Source of the DNA: CAIJMI01 sp043798445
GTDB taxonomy: Bacteria > Patescibacteriota > Microgenomatia > UBA10105 > UBA927
Reading direction: 5' to 3'
DNA: 64,000 bases
NCBI GenBank assembly: GCA_043798445.1
Contig: JAZDOQ010000027.1
Span: 55,536-119,535, forward strand
This document shows, piece by piece, positions 31,787 through 40,449 of this stretch. The notes below the pieces were generated by a model that did not search any database, had not been told where the DNA came from, and saw only the letters and a program-made list of their open reading frames with translations. Numbering within the stretch: position 1 is the stretch's first letter; each line of letters begins with the position of its first letter. The translations under genes and the position numbers were made by a program.

Positions 31787-33180
31787 TGTTTTGTCCCCCG
31801 TAAAAAGACTGCCTGCCATGGGCGGTAGTTGGATGTAAATACCTGATCAATTACTTGTTTATTTCCTTTTGTAACCCGATAGAGAAATGATGCTTTTGCG
31901 CCCCACGCTGCAAAGTCTACCTGTCGTATAACACCAACCGGCAATGTTGGATCGTCTTGATACAGCGGCGCAGGAGGAGGAATGCTGCCGCTTACTGTAT
32001 GATTGAGAATTTCTGCAATTCTTCCGTCCTGTGCACCATAAAATTCAATGGTGAGCGTGAGGTTGGTTGTATCGGTTTTTGTTTGTATCAGAATATATGA
32101 CGGTGTGTCATTTTTAAATTTCAAATCTTCAGTCGGATTAAACACGGTTGCGTCGAGTCCTGCCTTTGACCCATCGTCTTCGTAGTAGTGGACGCGATAG
32201 GAGTGTTCACGTCGTTTTGTAATGGGAAGTCCGGCATTGAGCGCCGCGCGAAACATGGTTGTTGATACCTGGCAGACGCCGCCACCGTCTCCCATAACCG
32301 TTTTTCCATCTTTTATGATGTAGGCTGACTGATAGCCGGTTACCGCTGATATGTCCCCAACAGTTTTATTGAATGAGAACGTTTCTCCCGGAGCAATTAA
32401 CACACCATGCAATCTTGATGCAGCAAGCGCGACATTGTGAATACGTCCCGGTATTGAACCCGGGAACTCTGAATATCCGATGCCAACACGTTCTTTAATA
32501 CCAAATGAATTTGTTTGTTTTGTGGTAATAACAGGCGCAATACTATCAACGGGAACAGAAAATGTTACCCGTTCAGAATTGTTTTTGACGGCAGTAACAA
32601 GAAGTTGTGGAAACACTTCCCGAAGCTGCTCTTCATTCAAGACTCTTCCTTCCTGTGAAGGTTTAAAGTTTATTACTTTGCCTTTGGTAAACTGGAAGAG
32701 CGCATTCTCAACAGGAATATTAATGGTTGCAGAAAGTGATGCTATGGTTCTATCAAGCACATCTTCGTTCCATCTGAATGCAGGAGGGAGATTGATCGGT
32801 TGATTTCCATATCGTTCGCGAAAGTTACTTATAAAGTGCAAAGATCGACCAACAAGAATGGCCTGGGTTGCAGAAAGAGTGGCATCGTACCCTAAACGCA
32901 TATCAGCTGCAGATATGGTTGCGATTGTGTTTTCATAGCGAAGTTCAAATTGAATATTCCTTAATGACGTATTTTTGTTTATCCAATAGATTTCGATTTC
33001 CTGTTTTGATTTTCCACCGAATGCAATGTTGTCAATAAACACCTGTGGATATGCCCGATCAGCATATGTTTTTTCAAAATACAGGAAAAAGCTCGTGCCT
33101 GCTCCAATAGCAAGAATGAACATAGAGAGAAGTATCCAGAAAAAATTTGAAGATGTAGGCTTGTTGTTTTTAGAGGCCAT
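31783..33180 (-). CDS. VanW-family membrane-anchored protein
   Basis: A 465-aa protein with an N-terminal membrane helix (about 12-34), a putative peptidoglycan-binding domain of the YoaR type (about 50-220) and a VanW domain (about 240-370) with GYSEFPGSIPGRIHNV, LAPGETFSFN and GGGVCQVSTTMFRAAL. The last ~60 residues resemble a G5-like strand domain. VanW proteins are wall-associated with unclear activity. Promoter: TACAAT (minus strand, 33195-33190) is 9 nt from the ATG. It heads an operon with the nucleotidyltransferase, MFS and tsaD genes. Confidence 0.9.
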   Translation of the reverse strand: MASKNNKPTSSNFFWILLSMFILAIGAGTSFFLYFEKTYADRAYPQVFIDNIAFGGKSKQEIEIYWINKNTSLRNIQFELRYENTIATISAADMRLGYDATLSATQAILVGRSLHFISNFRERYGNQPINLPPAFRWNEDVLDRTIASLSATINIPVENALFQFTKGKVINFKPSQEGRVLNEEQLREVFPQLLVTAVKNNSERVTFSVPVDSIAPVITTKQTNSFGIKERVGIGYSEFPGSIPGRIHNVALAASRLHGVLIAPGETFSFNKTVGDISAVTGYQSAYIIKDGKTVMGDGGGVCQVSTTMFRAALNAGLPITKRREHSYRVHYYEDDGSKAGLDATVFNPTEDLKFKNDTPSYILIQTKTDTTNLTLTIEFYGAQDGRIAEILNHTVSGSIPPPAPLYQDDPTLPVGVIRQVDFAAWGAKASFLYRVTKGNKQVIDQVFTSNYRPWQAVFLRGTKQ

Positions 33181-33203
33181 GGTATGATTATTGTACTAGA
33201 TTT

Positions 33204-34679
33204 ATGATAACGCCACCATCAAGTACGAAACCACCGGAAGGAACGATTTCTTTTGGAGAAATGCCGAAAATTCCTCCACCCCCAGAGCCTGATTCACAAC
33301 CTCAGCCAAAGATTGATCAACCTCTAGCTGAAACGCCACCACCTGTTATTATCCCGTCCAATCCTTGGCCAAAACGATTCATAGCAATCGTAATTGTTTT
33401 AATGCTTTTGGTGGCTGGATTATTTGGCGGAAGATTCATATTTTCCATGATTGATTCGTCAAAGCAAGTGACATTGACGTACTGGGGATTATGGGAAAAC
33501 GAAGTTGTTGTTAAGCCGGTCATTGCCGCATTTGAAGCAAAAAATCCAAAAATCAAAATTCAATACATAAAACAATCACAAAAACAATATAGAGAACGTC
33601 TCCAGGCTGCAATTGATAGAGGAGAGGGTCCTGATATATTTCGTTTTCATAACACGTGGGTGCCGATGTTATACAACCAATTATCAACAGTGCCTCAAAC
33701 AGTTATGACGCCGGTGCAATTTAAAAATGCATTTTATCCTGTGGCAAGCGCAGATCTTGTTGCAGGAGAAACGATCTATGGAATCCCACTCATGATTGAT
33801 GGACTTGGGCTTTACTATAATGAAGAATTGTTTGCGCGCGCTGGCATCACCGCGCCTCCATCAACGTGGGAAGAGCTCCTCACTATGATCCCAAAAATTG
33901 CAAAGCTTGAGGGAGAAAACTTTACCGTTTCAGCAATTGCTCTTGGTACAACGAATAATGTTGAACATTACTCTGATATTCTGGCAACCATGATGATGCA
34001 AAATGGTGCCGATTTGACGTCACCAACCTCGAAAGAGGCTGAAGAAGCGCTTGCTTTTTACCATAAATTTGCAACACCTCAGGACCCCATTTATACCTGG
34101 AATGAAACTATGGATAATTCCATTTACGCATTTGCTATTGGAAAAGTAGCCATGATTCTCGCGCCATCATGGCGGGCTTTTGATATTCATGAAATCAATC
34201 CAAACGTGCGGTTTAAAATCGCACCAATCCCACAACTTCCGGGAAACACCATAAATTGGGCAACATATTGGGTAGAGGGAGTATCAAATAAGAGTAAGTA
34301 TCAAAAACAGGCATGGGAATTTACGAAGTTTTTAACCAGTAAAGAGGGTGCAACCATCATGTATAGCGAAGCGCAAAAAGCGAGGAAGTTATTCGGAGAA
34401 CCGTATGCATTGGTAGAACTTGGAACGACCATAAAAGATGACCCGTACATCGGTGCGTATATTTCTCAGGCTGCGACAGCAAAGTCATTTCCTCTTGCTT
34501 CACGGACATTCGATAATGGATTAAATGACAAGCTTATTGTGTATCTTCAAAATGCGATTAATGGCAAAACGACCGGCTCATCGGAAGCAGAAAGACTTGA
34601 AACGATGACAGCAGGGTTTAAGCAGATTTTTTCAACATACGGACTCGTTACAAACACTGCCCCAACAACGATACAATAA
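33204..34679 (+). CDS. Membrane-anchored extracellular solute-binding protein (family 1-like)
   Basis: A 491-aa protein. Residues 1-57 are Pro-rich and predicted cytoplasmic, a membrane helix follows (about 59-80), and the rest is a family-1 (sugar/MalE-like) binding protein: VTLTYWGLWENE, ...RGEGPDIFRFHNTW, YGIPLMIDGLGLYYNEELF, and PSTWEEL, all typical. It has no lipobox, unlike usual Gram-positive binding proteins. No ABC permease or ATPase is adjacent, so it is an orphan receptor; it may act with transporters elsewhere or as a sensory protein. It diverges from the VanW gene. Confidence 0.9.
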   Translation: MITPPSSTKPPEGTISFGEMPKIPPPPEPDSQPQPKIDQPLAETPPPVIIPSNPWPKRFIAIVIVLMLLVAGLFGGRFIFSMIDSSKQVTLTYWGLWENEVVVKPVIAAFEAKNPKIKIQYIKQSQKQYRERLQAAIDRGEGPDIFRFHNTWVPMLYNQLSTVPQTVMTPVQFKNAFYPVASADLVAGETIYGIPLMIDGLGLYYNEELFARAGITAPPSTWEELLTMIPKIAKLEGENFTVSAIALGTTNNVEHYSDILATMMMQNGADLTSPTSKEAEEALAFYHKFATPQDPIYTWNETMDNSIYAFAIGKVAMILAPSWRAFDIHEINPNVRFKIAPIPQLPGNTINWATYWVEGVSNKSKYQKQAWEFTKFLTSKEGATIMYSEAQKARKLFGEPYALVELGTTIKDDPYIGAYISQAATAKSFPLASRTFDNGLNDKLIVYLQNAINGKTTGSSEAERLETMTAGFKQIFSTYGLVTNTAPTTIQ

Positions 34680-34682
34680 ATA

Positions 34683-35594
34683 ATGGTTTCACTTAAACGT
34701 CGTATTTTAAGCGCGGTGTTGTATGCAGATATTTTTCAGTATCCGATGACACATAGAGAATTAGTTCGTTGGATTCCTACCTCAAAGCAAATCTCAAACC
34801 AAACAATACAAGCTGCGTTACACGTTCTTGTAAAACAAAATGTTGTTCGATTTGTTACACCATTTATTGTTATTAAAAAACATACATCTCATATTGGTAT
34901 TCATGCAGAACGTCTCGTATGTAGTCAGAAAAAATGGAAGAAAGCCTACGTTGTCGCTCGTTTTCTTCGACTTATTCCAACAGTATTATATGTTGGAGTA
35001 ACAGGAAGTCTCGCGATGAACAATGCAGACATTGGAGATGATATTGATATCTGCATTGTCGCGTCAAAAGGAACCGTGTGGATTACCCGTCTTCTTGCGA
35101 CATGTGTTGTCGAGTTTGTCGCAAAACGACGTCGTCCTACGACCAAAAACGTTCAAAACACCATTTGTTTGAATATGTTTATTTCTGAAAATGCCCTTAA
35201 AATCGCAACTGATCAGCGGGACGCCTATATTGCACACGAATTATTACAAATGGTTCCGTTATGGGAACGAAAAGGGATTGAGAGGAAATTATTACTGGCA
35301 AACCAATGGGTGAAACAGTATTACTACCATGCATATGCTGAACGATTAGCAATCCGTGTTTTAAGAATCCCGCGAAAAAACGTATGGGAACAGATTGTAC
35401 GGCTTGTGGAAAAACCTGCACGACATATACAGCTTCTGTATATGAAAAACCGAAGAACAACGGAAGTGATAACGGATACCGTTATTCGATTCCATCCAAC
35501 GGATATGCGCCGTATTGTTCTTACTGCGTTGCATCGCTCTCTTGCTGTCTACAAAATTCCCCTTGACAAGGAAGGTAAAAAAAATCTAAAATAG
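34683..35594 (+). CDS. Nucleotidyltransferase-fold protein with N-terminal winged helix
   Basis: A 303-aa protein. Residues 1-75 look like a winged-helix domain (LYADIFQYPMTHRELVRW...). Around 100-125 the sequence GVTGSLAMNNADIGDDIDICIV matches the GS...DxD signature of polymerase-beta-like nucleotidyltransferases. The C-terminal half is basic and helical. Substrate unknown; similar proteins are annotated as hypothetical in CPR. It is 3 nt behind the solute-binding protein gene. The groES promoter lies in its last codons. Confidence 0.65.
   Translation: MVSLKRRILSAVLYADIFQYPMTHRELVRWIPTSKQISNQTIQAALHVLVKQNVVRFVTPFIVIKKHTSHIGIHAERLVCSQKKWKKAYVVARFLRLIPTVLYVGVTGSLAMNNADIGDDIDICIVASKGTVWITRLLATCVVEFVAKRRRPTTKNVQNTICLNMFISENALKIATDQRDAYIAHELLQMVPLWERKGIERKLLLANQWVKQYYYHAYAERLAIRVLRIPRKNVWEQIVRLVEKPARHIQLLYMKNRRTTEVITDTVIRFHPTDMRRIVLTALHRSLAVYKIPLDKEGKKNLK
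35563..35592 (+). promoter_or_regulatory. groES-groEL promoter
   Basis: TTGACA (35563-35568), an 18-nt spacer and TAAAAT (35587-35592) form a near-consensus vegetative promoter lying at the end of the preceding gene. The CIRCE-like site starts at its -10. Confidence 0.7.
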
Positions 35595-35617
35595 CAGTCA
35601 CTTAAAAAGAGTGCCAA
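35591..35617 (+). promoter_or_regulatory. CIRCE-like operator (HrcA binding site)
   Basis: ATAGCAGTC, nine bases, then GAGTGCCAA match the CIRCE inverted repeat TTAGCACTC-N9-GAGTGCTAA with few deviations (three mismatches over 18 positions). It overlaps the promoter's -10 and start site ahead of groES, the classical position for HrcA repression. Confidence 0.75.
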
Positions 35618-35643
35618 CGTATTATTATTTAAGGAGGATTTCT

Positions 35644-35934
35644 ATGACAAGAATAACACCGCTTTTTGATAATGTTCTTATTAAACCCATTGAGGCTGAT
35701 GAAAAGCTTCCTTCCGGTATTCTTCTTCCGGACAGTGCCAAGGAAAAACCACAAATGGGAGAAATCATGGCCGTTGGTCCGGGAACAACAAATGAGAAAG
35801 GAAATGAAGTGAAAATGGTGGTTAAAATCGGAGATAAAGTAATGTACAAAAAATGGGGAGGAAATGAAATAAAAGTCAACGGAGAAGAATGGATGATCGT
35901 CGAACAAAAAGATATTTTAGCAATCGTTAAATAA
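35644..35934 (+). CDS. groES: Co-chaperonin GroES
   Basis: A 96-aa heptameric lid for GroEL. Seen: ITPLFDNVLIKPIE at the start, a mobile loop with SGILLPDSAKEKPQMGEIMAVGPG, and VGDKVMYKKWGG...ILAIV at the end. The Shine-Dalgarno AAGGAGG lies 8 nt before the ATG at 35644. It is followed 15 nt later by groEL; both are under the CIRCE-like element. Confidence 0.97.
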   Translation: MTRITPLFDNVLIKPIEADEKLPSGILLPDSAKEKPQMGEIMAVGPGTTNEKGNEVKMVVKIGDKVMYKKWGGNEIKVNGEEWMIVEQKDILAIVK

Positions 35935-35949
35935 TAGGAGGAACTTTAT

Positions 35950-37590
35950 ATGGCAAAACAAATTAAATTTTCTGATGATGCACGAACAAAACTCGTGAAT
36001 GGTGTAAACATATTAGCAAAAGCAGTGGTTACAACGCTTGGACCAAAAGGCAGAAACGTTGCCATTGACCGCAAATGGGGGTCACCAAACGTCATTCATG
36101 ACGGTGTGACTGTCGCAAAAGAAATTGAACTTGAGGATCCATTTGAAAATATGGGTGCGCAACTGGTGAAAGAGGCAGCCAGCAAAACAAATGATGTTGC
36201 TGGAGACGGTACAACAACCGCAACGCTTCTTGCTCAGTCCATCATTAATGCCGGATTTAAAAATGTCACAGCAGGTGCAAATCCAATGATACTAAAGGTT
36301 GGCATGGAAAAAGGTGTTGAGGTTGTTGTTGCAGAAATTAAGAAAATGGCAAAAACAGTGAAAGAAGCAGATGTTGCGAAAGTTGCAACCATTTCAGCAC
36401 AGGACGAAAAAATCGGTAGTCTCATTGCAGAAGCGTTAACAAAAGTTGGAAAGGATGGTGTTGTTACGGTTGAAGAAGGAAAAGGATTAACGATGGAAAT
36501 TGAATACAAGGAGGGAATGGAATTTGATAAAGGATACGCATCTGCCTATTTCGTAACAAATGCTGACAAGATGGAAGCGGAGATCTCTGATGCATATCTG
36601 TTAATTACAGACAAAAAGATATCTGCAATAGCAGATCTTCTCCCGTTCTTGGAGAAGTTTATCAAAGTATCCAAAAATCTCGTCATCATTGCTGATGAGA
36701 TTGACGGAGAAGCACTTGCAACACTCGTTGTGAACAAGATGCGCGGTACATTCAACGTGCTTGCGGTTAAAGCACCGGGGTTTGGTGATCGAAGGAAAGC
36801 AATACTTGAAGATATCGCCGTGCTTACCGGTGGAACCGTGATTTCAGAAGACACCGGACGAAAGATTGAAAATATTACTGTTGAGGATTGCGGACGAGCT
36901 GATAAGGTCTGGGCAGACAAAGAAAATTGCCGTATCATCGGCGGCAAAGGACCAGCTGCAGCGCTCAAAGCAAGAATTGCACAAGTCCGAAGAGAGATTG
37001 ACGTTACGACCAGCGATTTTGATCGTGAAAAGTTACAGGAACGACTTGCAAAGCTTGCCGGAGGAGTAGCTGTCATTAATGTTGGAGCAGCAACAGAAGT
37101 AGAGCTGAAAGATAAAAAAGAGCGTGTGAATGACGCAGTTGCCGCAACAAAGGCTGCACTTGAGGAAGGAATCGTTGCAGGAGGCGGAGTAACGCTTCTT
37201 CGTGCGCGTGTAGCACTTTTGAAGCTCAAAGAGATGCTCATGGTTGAGGATGAAAAAACGGGAATCGATATCCTCTACAAAGCACTTGGTGAGCCAGTCC
37301 GCTGGATTGCCAAAAATGCAGGGGCAGATGATGGTTGGGTGTTAAAGACTATTGAGCAATCGAAAATTGCTGATTTTGGATTTAATGCCATGACCATGGT
37401 GTTTGAACCAATGATCCAGGCAGGAATTTTGGATCCGGCAAAAGTGACACGGTCCGCAGTTCAAAATGCAGCGTCAATCGGTATGATGGTGCTGACGACA
37501 GAAGCACTCATTACAGACATCCCAGAGAAGAAAGAACCAACAGGCGGCATGCCAGGAGGCATGGGTGGTATGGGAGGAATGGATTACTAA
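35950..37590 (+). CDS. groEL: Chaperonin GroEL
   Basis: ATP-driven protein-folding chamber subunit. Seen: TLGPKGRNVAID near residue 30, the nucleotide-binding GDGTTTATLLAQ (about 85-96), the KAPGFGDRRKA segment, the GGVAVINVGAATEVELKDKK region and a C-terminal GGM repeat tail (GGMPGGMGGMGGMDY). The 546-aa length is standard. Shine-Dalgarno AGGAGG lies upstream. It ends at an intrinsic terminator (37611-37636). Confidence 0.98.
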   Translation: MAKQIKFSDDARTKLVNGVNILAKAVVTTLGPKGRNVAIDRKWGSPNVIHDGVTVAKEIELEDPFENMGAQLVKEAASKTNDVAGDGTTTATLLAQSIINAGFKNVTAGANPMILKVGMEKGVEVVVAEIKKMAKTVKEADVAKVATISAQDEKIGSLIAEALTKVGKDGVVTVEEGKGLTMEIEYKEGMEFDKGYASAYFVTNADKMEAEISDAYLLITDKKISAIADLLPFLEKFIKVSKNLVIIADEIDGEALATLVVNKMRGTFNVLAVKAPGFGDRRKAILEDIAVLTGGTVISEDTGRKIENITVEDCGRADKVWADKENCRIIGGKGPAAALKARIAQVRREIDVTTSDFDREKLQERLAKLAGGVAVINVGAATEVELKDKKERVNDAVAATKAALEEGIVAGGGVTLLRARVALLKLKEMLMVEDEKTGIDILYKALGEPVRWIAKNAGADDGWVLKTIEQSKIADFGFNAMTMVFEPMIQAGILDPAKVTRSAVQNAASIGMMVLTTEALITDIPEKKEPTGGMPGGMGGMGGMDY

Positions 37591-37610
37591 ATAAAAGAGA
37601 GTAATTAATC

Positions 37611-37636
37611 AAAAACCTCGGGAAACCGGGGTTTTT
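37611..37636 (+). terminator. Intrinsic terminator of groESL
   Basis: AAAAACCTCGG, a GAAA tetraloop and CCGGGGTTTTT form an 11-bp stem (one T-G wobble) ending in a T-tract, 20 nt after groEL. Confidence 0.88.
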
Positions 37637-37656
37637 GGTATATAATGAGCCTACTC

Positions 37657-37983
37657 ATGAAAAACGTAAAACTTGTAACATTCGTTCCTATGTCTCATGC
37701 AGACGTTGTTCGAAAAGCTATGGGAGATGCAGGAGCAGGAATTGAAGGAAAATATATACACTGCAGTTTTTCAACAAAGGGAACCGGTCGGTTTTCACCA
37801 CAACCTGGATCAAATCCAACAATTGGAACGGTGGGAAAATTCGAAGAAGTCGAGGAAGAACGGATTGAAGTGACCTGCGAAGAAAAAGATATAAAGAAAA
37901 TTATTGCTGCAATTAAATCCGTTCATCCGTACGAAGAAGTACCAATAAATATATACCCATTACTTTCAACTGAGGAATTATGA
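37657..37983 (+). CDS. NIF3/YqfO insert-like (CutA/PII-fold) protein
   Basis: A 108-aa protein matching the small domain inserted in NIF3-family proteins (YqfO): VTFVPMSHADVVRKAMGDAGAG, YIHCSFSTKGTGRFSPQPGSNPTIG and AIKSVHPYEEVPINIYPL are typical. It forms a PII/CutA-like trimer fold and occurs here without the NIF3 core. Function unknown (metal or nucleotide binding suspected). The start is Met at 37657, because TATAAT at 37641-37646 overlaps the upstream ATG at 37645; the 10-nt distance fits the local leaderless pattern. It overlaps the methyltransferase by ATGA. Confidence 0.85.
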   Translation: MKNVKLVTFVPMSHADVVRKAMGDAGAGIEGKYIHCSFSTKGTGRFSPQPGSNPTIGTVGKFEEVEEERIEVTCEEKDIKKIIAAIKSVHPYEEVPINIYPLLSTEEL

Positions 37984-38612
37984 GCGACTATCTTGATGAA
38001 ACCATCGATATATATAATTCTGTTGCATCGACATACGCAAAACAAATGTTGGATCATGGACCAGTGATGCAACGAAAACATTTTGCATCGCTCCTTCCAA
38101 GGTCCGGAAAAATCCTTGATGCAGGGTGTGCTGCAGGCAGGGATAGTGCTTATTTTGCAGAACATGGGTTTAAAGTTACGGGAATTGATATTTCTGAAAA
38201 GTTATTAGAACTTGCCCGCGTTGTGGTGCCTGGAGCAAAATTTTATAGCGCAGACATTCGTCATCTTTCTTTTGAAAAAGCAATGTTTGACGGAATTTGG
38301 GCATGTGCTTCAATTCACCATATTAAGCACAATGAACTTCCAAAAGTTTTTACTGAATTTTTTGCCATTTTAAAACCAGGCGGAATGCTCTATGTCCATG
38401 TAAAAAAGGGTGAAGGTGAGGAATATCTTGATGAACCTAGTATTCCCGGTAGGAAACGCTTTTACTCTCTGTTTTCAAAAGAAAAACTCAAGAAATACTG
38501 TGAAGATGCAGGATTTACTGTTCTTGAGGTATTTGATGTGGCCTCAAAGGAAGTATACGCAGAAGGAAAAATATCAAGAGTGTGGGTTGCTTGCTTCGCT
38601 AAAAAAGTATGA
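37980..38612 (+). CDS. SAM-dependent methyltransferase (class I)
   Basis: A 210-aa protein with motif I LDAGCAAGRDSAYFAEHG (about 42-59), motif II VTGIDISEKLLELAR and FDGIWACASIHHI (motif IV region), i.e. a Methyltransf_11/25-type fold. The substrate is unknown. It is in an operon with the YqfO-like gene (ATGA overlap upstream) and the alpha/beta hydrolase (ATGA overlap downstream). Confidence 0.9.
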   Translation: MSDYLDETIDIYNSVASTYAKQMLDHGPVMQRKHFASLLPRSGKILDAGCAAGRDSAYFAEHGFKVTGIDISEKLLELARVVVPGAKFYSADIRHLSFEKAMFDGIWACASIHHIKHNELPKVFTEFFAILKPGGMLYVHVKKGEGEEYLDEPSIPGRKRFYSLFSKEKLKKYCEDAGFTVLEVFDVASKEVYAEGKISRVWVACFAKKV

Positions 38613-39499
38613 AAAAATATTTTTTAACCGAATGCGTAACAAAAGATGATGTGATCCATCAGGGAGTCTATTTCGAACCGAAAGAAAAATCAGACACCGC
38701 GATTTTATATATTCATGGACTTTCAAGTATGTTTAGCAGCCACATTGCGTCATGCAATGCATTTAGCGATATGGGAGAAAAAATGCATATCGGATTTGCA
38801 TCCTTTAACAACAGAGGATTTGGTTTGATTTCCGGTCCGCAAAAAAAAGATGCAACTGCGTTAACCGGTATTACCCATATTCGAGGTGGGGCAGGCCAGG
38901 AAGTATTTGAAGAGAGTGTCCTGGATATAGATGCAGGTATTACCTTCCTAACACAACGAGGATATGCGAGGGTTGTACTCGTAGGTCGATCGACAGGAGC
39001 AAACAAAACATGTTTTTATGCCGGTACCGTTGATGACCCACGAGTGATTGGTGTTGTTCTCAATTCAGCAATCAGCGATCGATTGGAAAAAACAAAAGAG
39101 GAAATTGCCGCAACGCTTCCTCTTATGAAACAACGGATTGCCGAAGGAAAAGAGGATGATCTTCTTACCGGATACAGTTTTTTTCCAATGACTCCAAAAC
39201 GGTATGTGAGCCTGTATGAACAAGGGTCGAACGAAGATGTATTTGATTATGGAGATGAACGACCAAAAATGACTATATATTCAAAGATTAAAAAACCGTT
39301 ATTTGTTATTTTTGGCGAACGTGATGAACACGCAGAAAGACCCATAGCTGACATTGTCCATGTGTTTGATACGCACACAACATCGTTACGCTACAAAAGC
39401 GTGATTGTGCCAAACGCGCTTCACGGATTTGATGGTATGGAACAAGAGCTCGCAACTTTGATTTGTGAGTGGATTGATTGTCGCGTCTCCCTGTGCTAG
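38609..39499 (+). CDS. Alpha/beta-hydrolase
   Basis: A 296-aa protein: ILYIHGLSS (oxyanion strand HG), the nucleophile elbow VGRSTGANK (GxSxG with Ser), a late FGERDEHAE Asp, and NALHGF with the catalytic-type His. It resembles DUF1749-like hydrolases. There is no signal peptide, so it is cytoplasmic. The substrate is unknown. It is the last gene of the three-gene operon; the promoter of the next gene lies in its last codons. Confidence 0.85.
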   Translation: MKKYFLTECVTKDDVIHQGVYFEPKEKSDTAILYIHGLSSMFSSHIASCNAFSDMGEKMHIGFASFNNRGFGLISGPQKKDATALTGITHIRGGAGQEVFEESVLDIDAGITFLTQRGYARVVLVGRSTGANKTCFYAGTVDDPRVIGVVLNSAISDRLEKTKEEIAATLPLMKQRIAEGKEDDLLTGYSFFPMTPKRYVSLYEQGSNEDVFDYGDERPKMTIYSKIKKPLFVIFGERDEHAERPIADIVHVFDTHTTSLRYKSVIVPNALHGFDGMEQELATLICEWIDCRVSLC

Positions 39500-39502
39500 T
39501 AT
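39474..39502 (+). promoter_or_regulatory. Promoter of the PEGA-protein gene
   Basis: TTGATT (39474-39479), a 17-nt spacer and an extended -10 TGCTAGTAT (39494-39502), 10 nt from the ATG at 39513. It overlaps the end of the hydrolase gene. Confidence 0.65.
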
Positions 39503-39512
39503 CGATGATACC

Positions 39513-40433
39513 ATGAAGCAGAAAATCTTCTTTCTTATCGGAACCCTTCTTTTTGTCGCTATCATCATCGCTGTTGTCAAAATGGTATCAGGAAAATCGT
39601 CAAAACAAGGAGACCTTCGTGTTGAAAGCAATCCTGTGGCGAGCGTTTTTTTAGACAACAAACATATCGGCAGAACTCCTATTGGGGAAAATTCCTATAA
39701 AGTAGATCCTGGTGAATATACCTTAAAAATCGTACCGGAATCAGGAACCACACAATTTGCAAGCTGGCAGGGAAAAATAACCATTGGTCCGAATCTATTA
39801 ACATACGTGAAAGCTGATATATCTGAATCAGAATTATCAACAGCAGTTGATGTTTTGTGGCTTGAAAGAATCAGCGGGAAAAAAGCAGAGGTGTCAGTAA
39901 CAACTATGCCTGATAGCGCAACTGTGATGCTTGATGATGAAACAAAAGGAATGACCCCTATCATTATTCCTGATGTCGCTACGGGAAACCATACGATAAC
40001 CGTGACGTCACAAGGGTTCTTAACGCGTACGATGAAAGTACAGTTAACAGCGGGATTCCGGCTTGTCGCTGCATTAAAACTCGCGTTAACATCAGTTTCT
40101 TCAGTACCACCAGAATCATCTCCATCGGGTGTAACAACAATAAAAACAGCAACTCCTTCAGGAACAATAAAACCAACGCCAACAGGTTCTACCTCCAGTC
40201 TTATTGATCCAGAGAGGCCATACGCACTCATCAAAGATACACCAACCGGGTATTTGAATGTCCGTGTGGGTCCTGCAAAAACCGCAACAAAAACTGCTGA
40301 AGTAAAACCAGGAGAAAAATATTCGTATGATAAAACAAAAAGTGATAGTGCGAATACTGTATGGTACGAAATTAAAAAAGACGGTGTTGTCCTTGGATGG
40401 ATTTCAGGACAATATGTAGAGAATGTGGAATAA
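39513..40433 (+). CDS. Membrane-anchored PEGA-domain protein with C-terminal SH3 domain
   Basis: A 306-aa protein with an N-terminal membrane helix (about 4-24), two PEGA domains (about 35-105 and 128-195; VESNPVASVFLDNKHIGRTP and TTMPDSATVMLDDETKGMTP are the hallmarks), a Ser/Thr/Pro linker and a bacterial SH3 (SH3_3) domain (about 245-306: GYLNVRVGP...GWISGQYV). PEGA and SH3b domains are found in surface proteins that contact the wall. The start at 39513 follows from the promoter. Confidence 0.88.
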   Translation: MKQKIFFLIGTLLFVAIIIAVVKMVSGKSSKQGDLRVESNPVASVFLDNKHIGRTPIGENSYKVDPGEYTLKIVPESGTTQFASWQGKITIGPNLLTYVKADISESELSTAVDVLWLERISGKKAEVSVTTMPDSATVMLDDETKGMTPIIIPDVATGNHTITVTSQGFLTRTMKVQLTAGFRLVAALKLALTSVSSVPPESSPSGVTTIKTATPSGTIKPTPTGSTSSLIDPERPYALIKDTPTGYLNVRVGPAKTATKTAEVKPGEKYSYDKTKSDSANTVWYEIKKDGVVLGWISGQYVENVE

Positions 40434-40449
40434 CTTCAACAACAGAACT

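Noticed and set aside
36546..37241. A 231-codon antisense frame in groEL
   Set aside because: Ser/Ala/Thr-rich shadow of groEL; no promoter or Shine-Dalgarno.
37645..37656. Upstream ATG of the YqfO-like gene
   Set aside because: It overlaps the TATAAT box itself; the next in-frame ATG (37657) has the usual distance.
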